Below are positions 4,958-5,124 of a DNA stretch of 5,124 nucleotides, piece after piece. Location: positions 1 to 5,124 of the forward strand of contig JAKAZJ010000203.1 in NCBI GenBank assembly GCA_021826565.1. The letters are read 5' to 3'. The DNA comes from Pseudomonadota bacterium (GTDB lineage Bacteria; Pseudomonadota; Alphaproteobacteria; Acetobacterales; Acetobacteraceae). The stretch's first letter is position 1. Each line of letters opens with the position of its first letter. The notes beneath the pieces are model-generated. The model was not told the origin of the DNA, did not search any database, and was given only the letters and a program-made list of their open reading frames with translations. A program made the translations under genes and the position numbers.

Positions 4958-5124
4958 ATGGACAACGACAGTTTCGACCACGCCCTGATGCGCGCGGCGT
5001 TTGCCCTGGCAGGCGAAGATGGCTGGCACCGCCTGCGCATCCCGGAAGCCGCGCGACGCGCCGAGCTGCCGCTGGACCGCGCGCGCCGGCGTTTCCCCGG
5101 GCGCCTGGCGCTACTGGCGCGGCT
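4958..5124 (+). CDS. Partial TetR/COQ9-like helix-turn-helix protein
   Basis: The first 55 residues of a gene that runs off the right edge. The sequence FDHALMRAAFALAGEDGWHRL (residues 6-26) followed by PEAARRAELPLDRARRRFPGRLALLARL has the layout of a TetR-type DNA-binding domain: helix 1 ending in an xxGW turn, a helix-turn-helix at about residues 28-45, and a RFPG-x-LALL segment where TetR proteins have YxHFxxKxxLL. The COQ9 family shares this N-terminal fold, so a role in ubiquinone synthesis is possible instead of gene regulation. The gene starts 32 nt after the proC stop on the same strand. No clear Shine-Dalgarno is seen, but TATCTA (4945-4950) ends seven bases before the ATG, so a leaderless message is possible. 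A second in-frame ATG at codon 11 would cut helix 1 short and is less likely. Which family applies needs the missing C-terminus. Confidence 0.7.
   Translation, partial: MDNDSFDHALMRAAFALAGEDGWHRLRIPEAARRAELPLDRARRRFPGRLALLAR

Overview
This 5.1 kb window comes from a GC-rich bacterial chromosome, most likely an alphaproteobacterium of the Rhodospirillales/Acetobacteraceae type. That placement is inferred from the strong G/C bias at third codon positions and from an alphaproteobacterial-style YbjN-domain gene overlapping proC. No rRNA or other marker allows a firmer assignment. All recognisable genes are ordinary chromosomal functions. I see no CRISPR array, tRNA, rRNA, transposase, prophage or defence locus.

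Left part (1-474, minus strand). The 5' end of a membrane-protein gene runs off the left edge. Upstream of it is a complete CspA-family cold-shock gene (268-474), and a strong GC hairpin (230-260) separates the two and probably ends csp transcription.

Intergenic block (475-1108, about 630 nt). No credible gene lies here, but it holds much structure. There is a possible distant csp promoter whose predicted start falls on a 12-bp palindrome, and a second inverted repeat just upstream of the csp ribosome binding site. A roughly 200-bp MITE/REP-like element (655-855) has 21-bp terminal inverted repeats. A further GC hairpin has a T-rich flank on the minus strand. Two promoter candidates precede the transporter operon: one sigma-70-like, and one close to the sigma-54 (-24/-12) consensus.

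Transporter operon (1109-3457, plus strand). Periplasmic binding protein, inner-membrane permease and ATPase genes are packed with a 4-nt gap and then a 4-nt overlap. Together they form a polar-amino-acid-type ABC importer (PAAT family). The single permease would act as a homodimer. The binding protein lacks the usual ligand-contacting aspartate in lobe 2, so its substrate is uncertain. A nitrogen-linked sigma-54 promoter would suit such a transporter but is unproven.

Right part (3613-5124, plus strand). A YbjN-domain protein gene overlaps proC (pyrroline-5-carboxylate reductase, last step of proline synthesis) by an ATGA, suggesting translational coupling. The 5' end of a TetR/COQ9-like helix-turn-helix gene follows 32 nt later and runs off the right edge.

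I do not find an obviously new system. The most interesting items are the composite inverted-repeat element, the sigma-54-like promoter, the atypical binding-protein ligand site and the YbjN-proC coupling.
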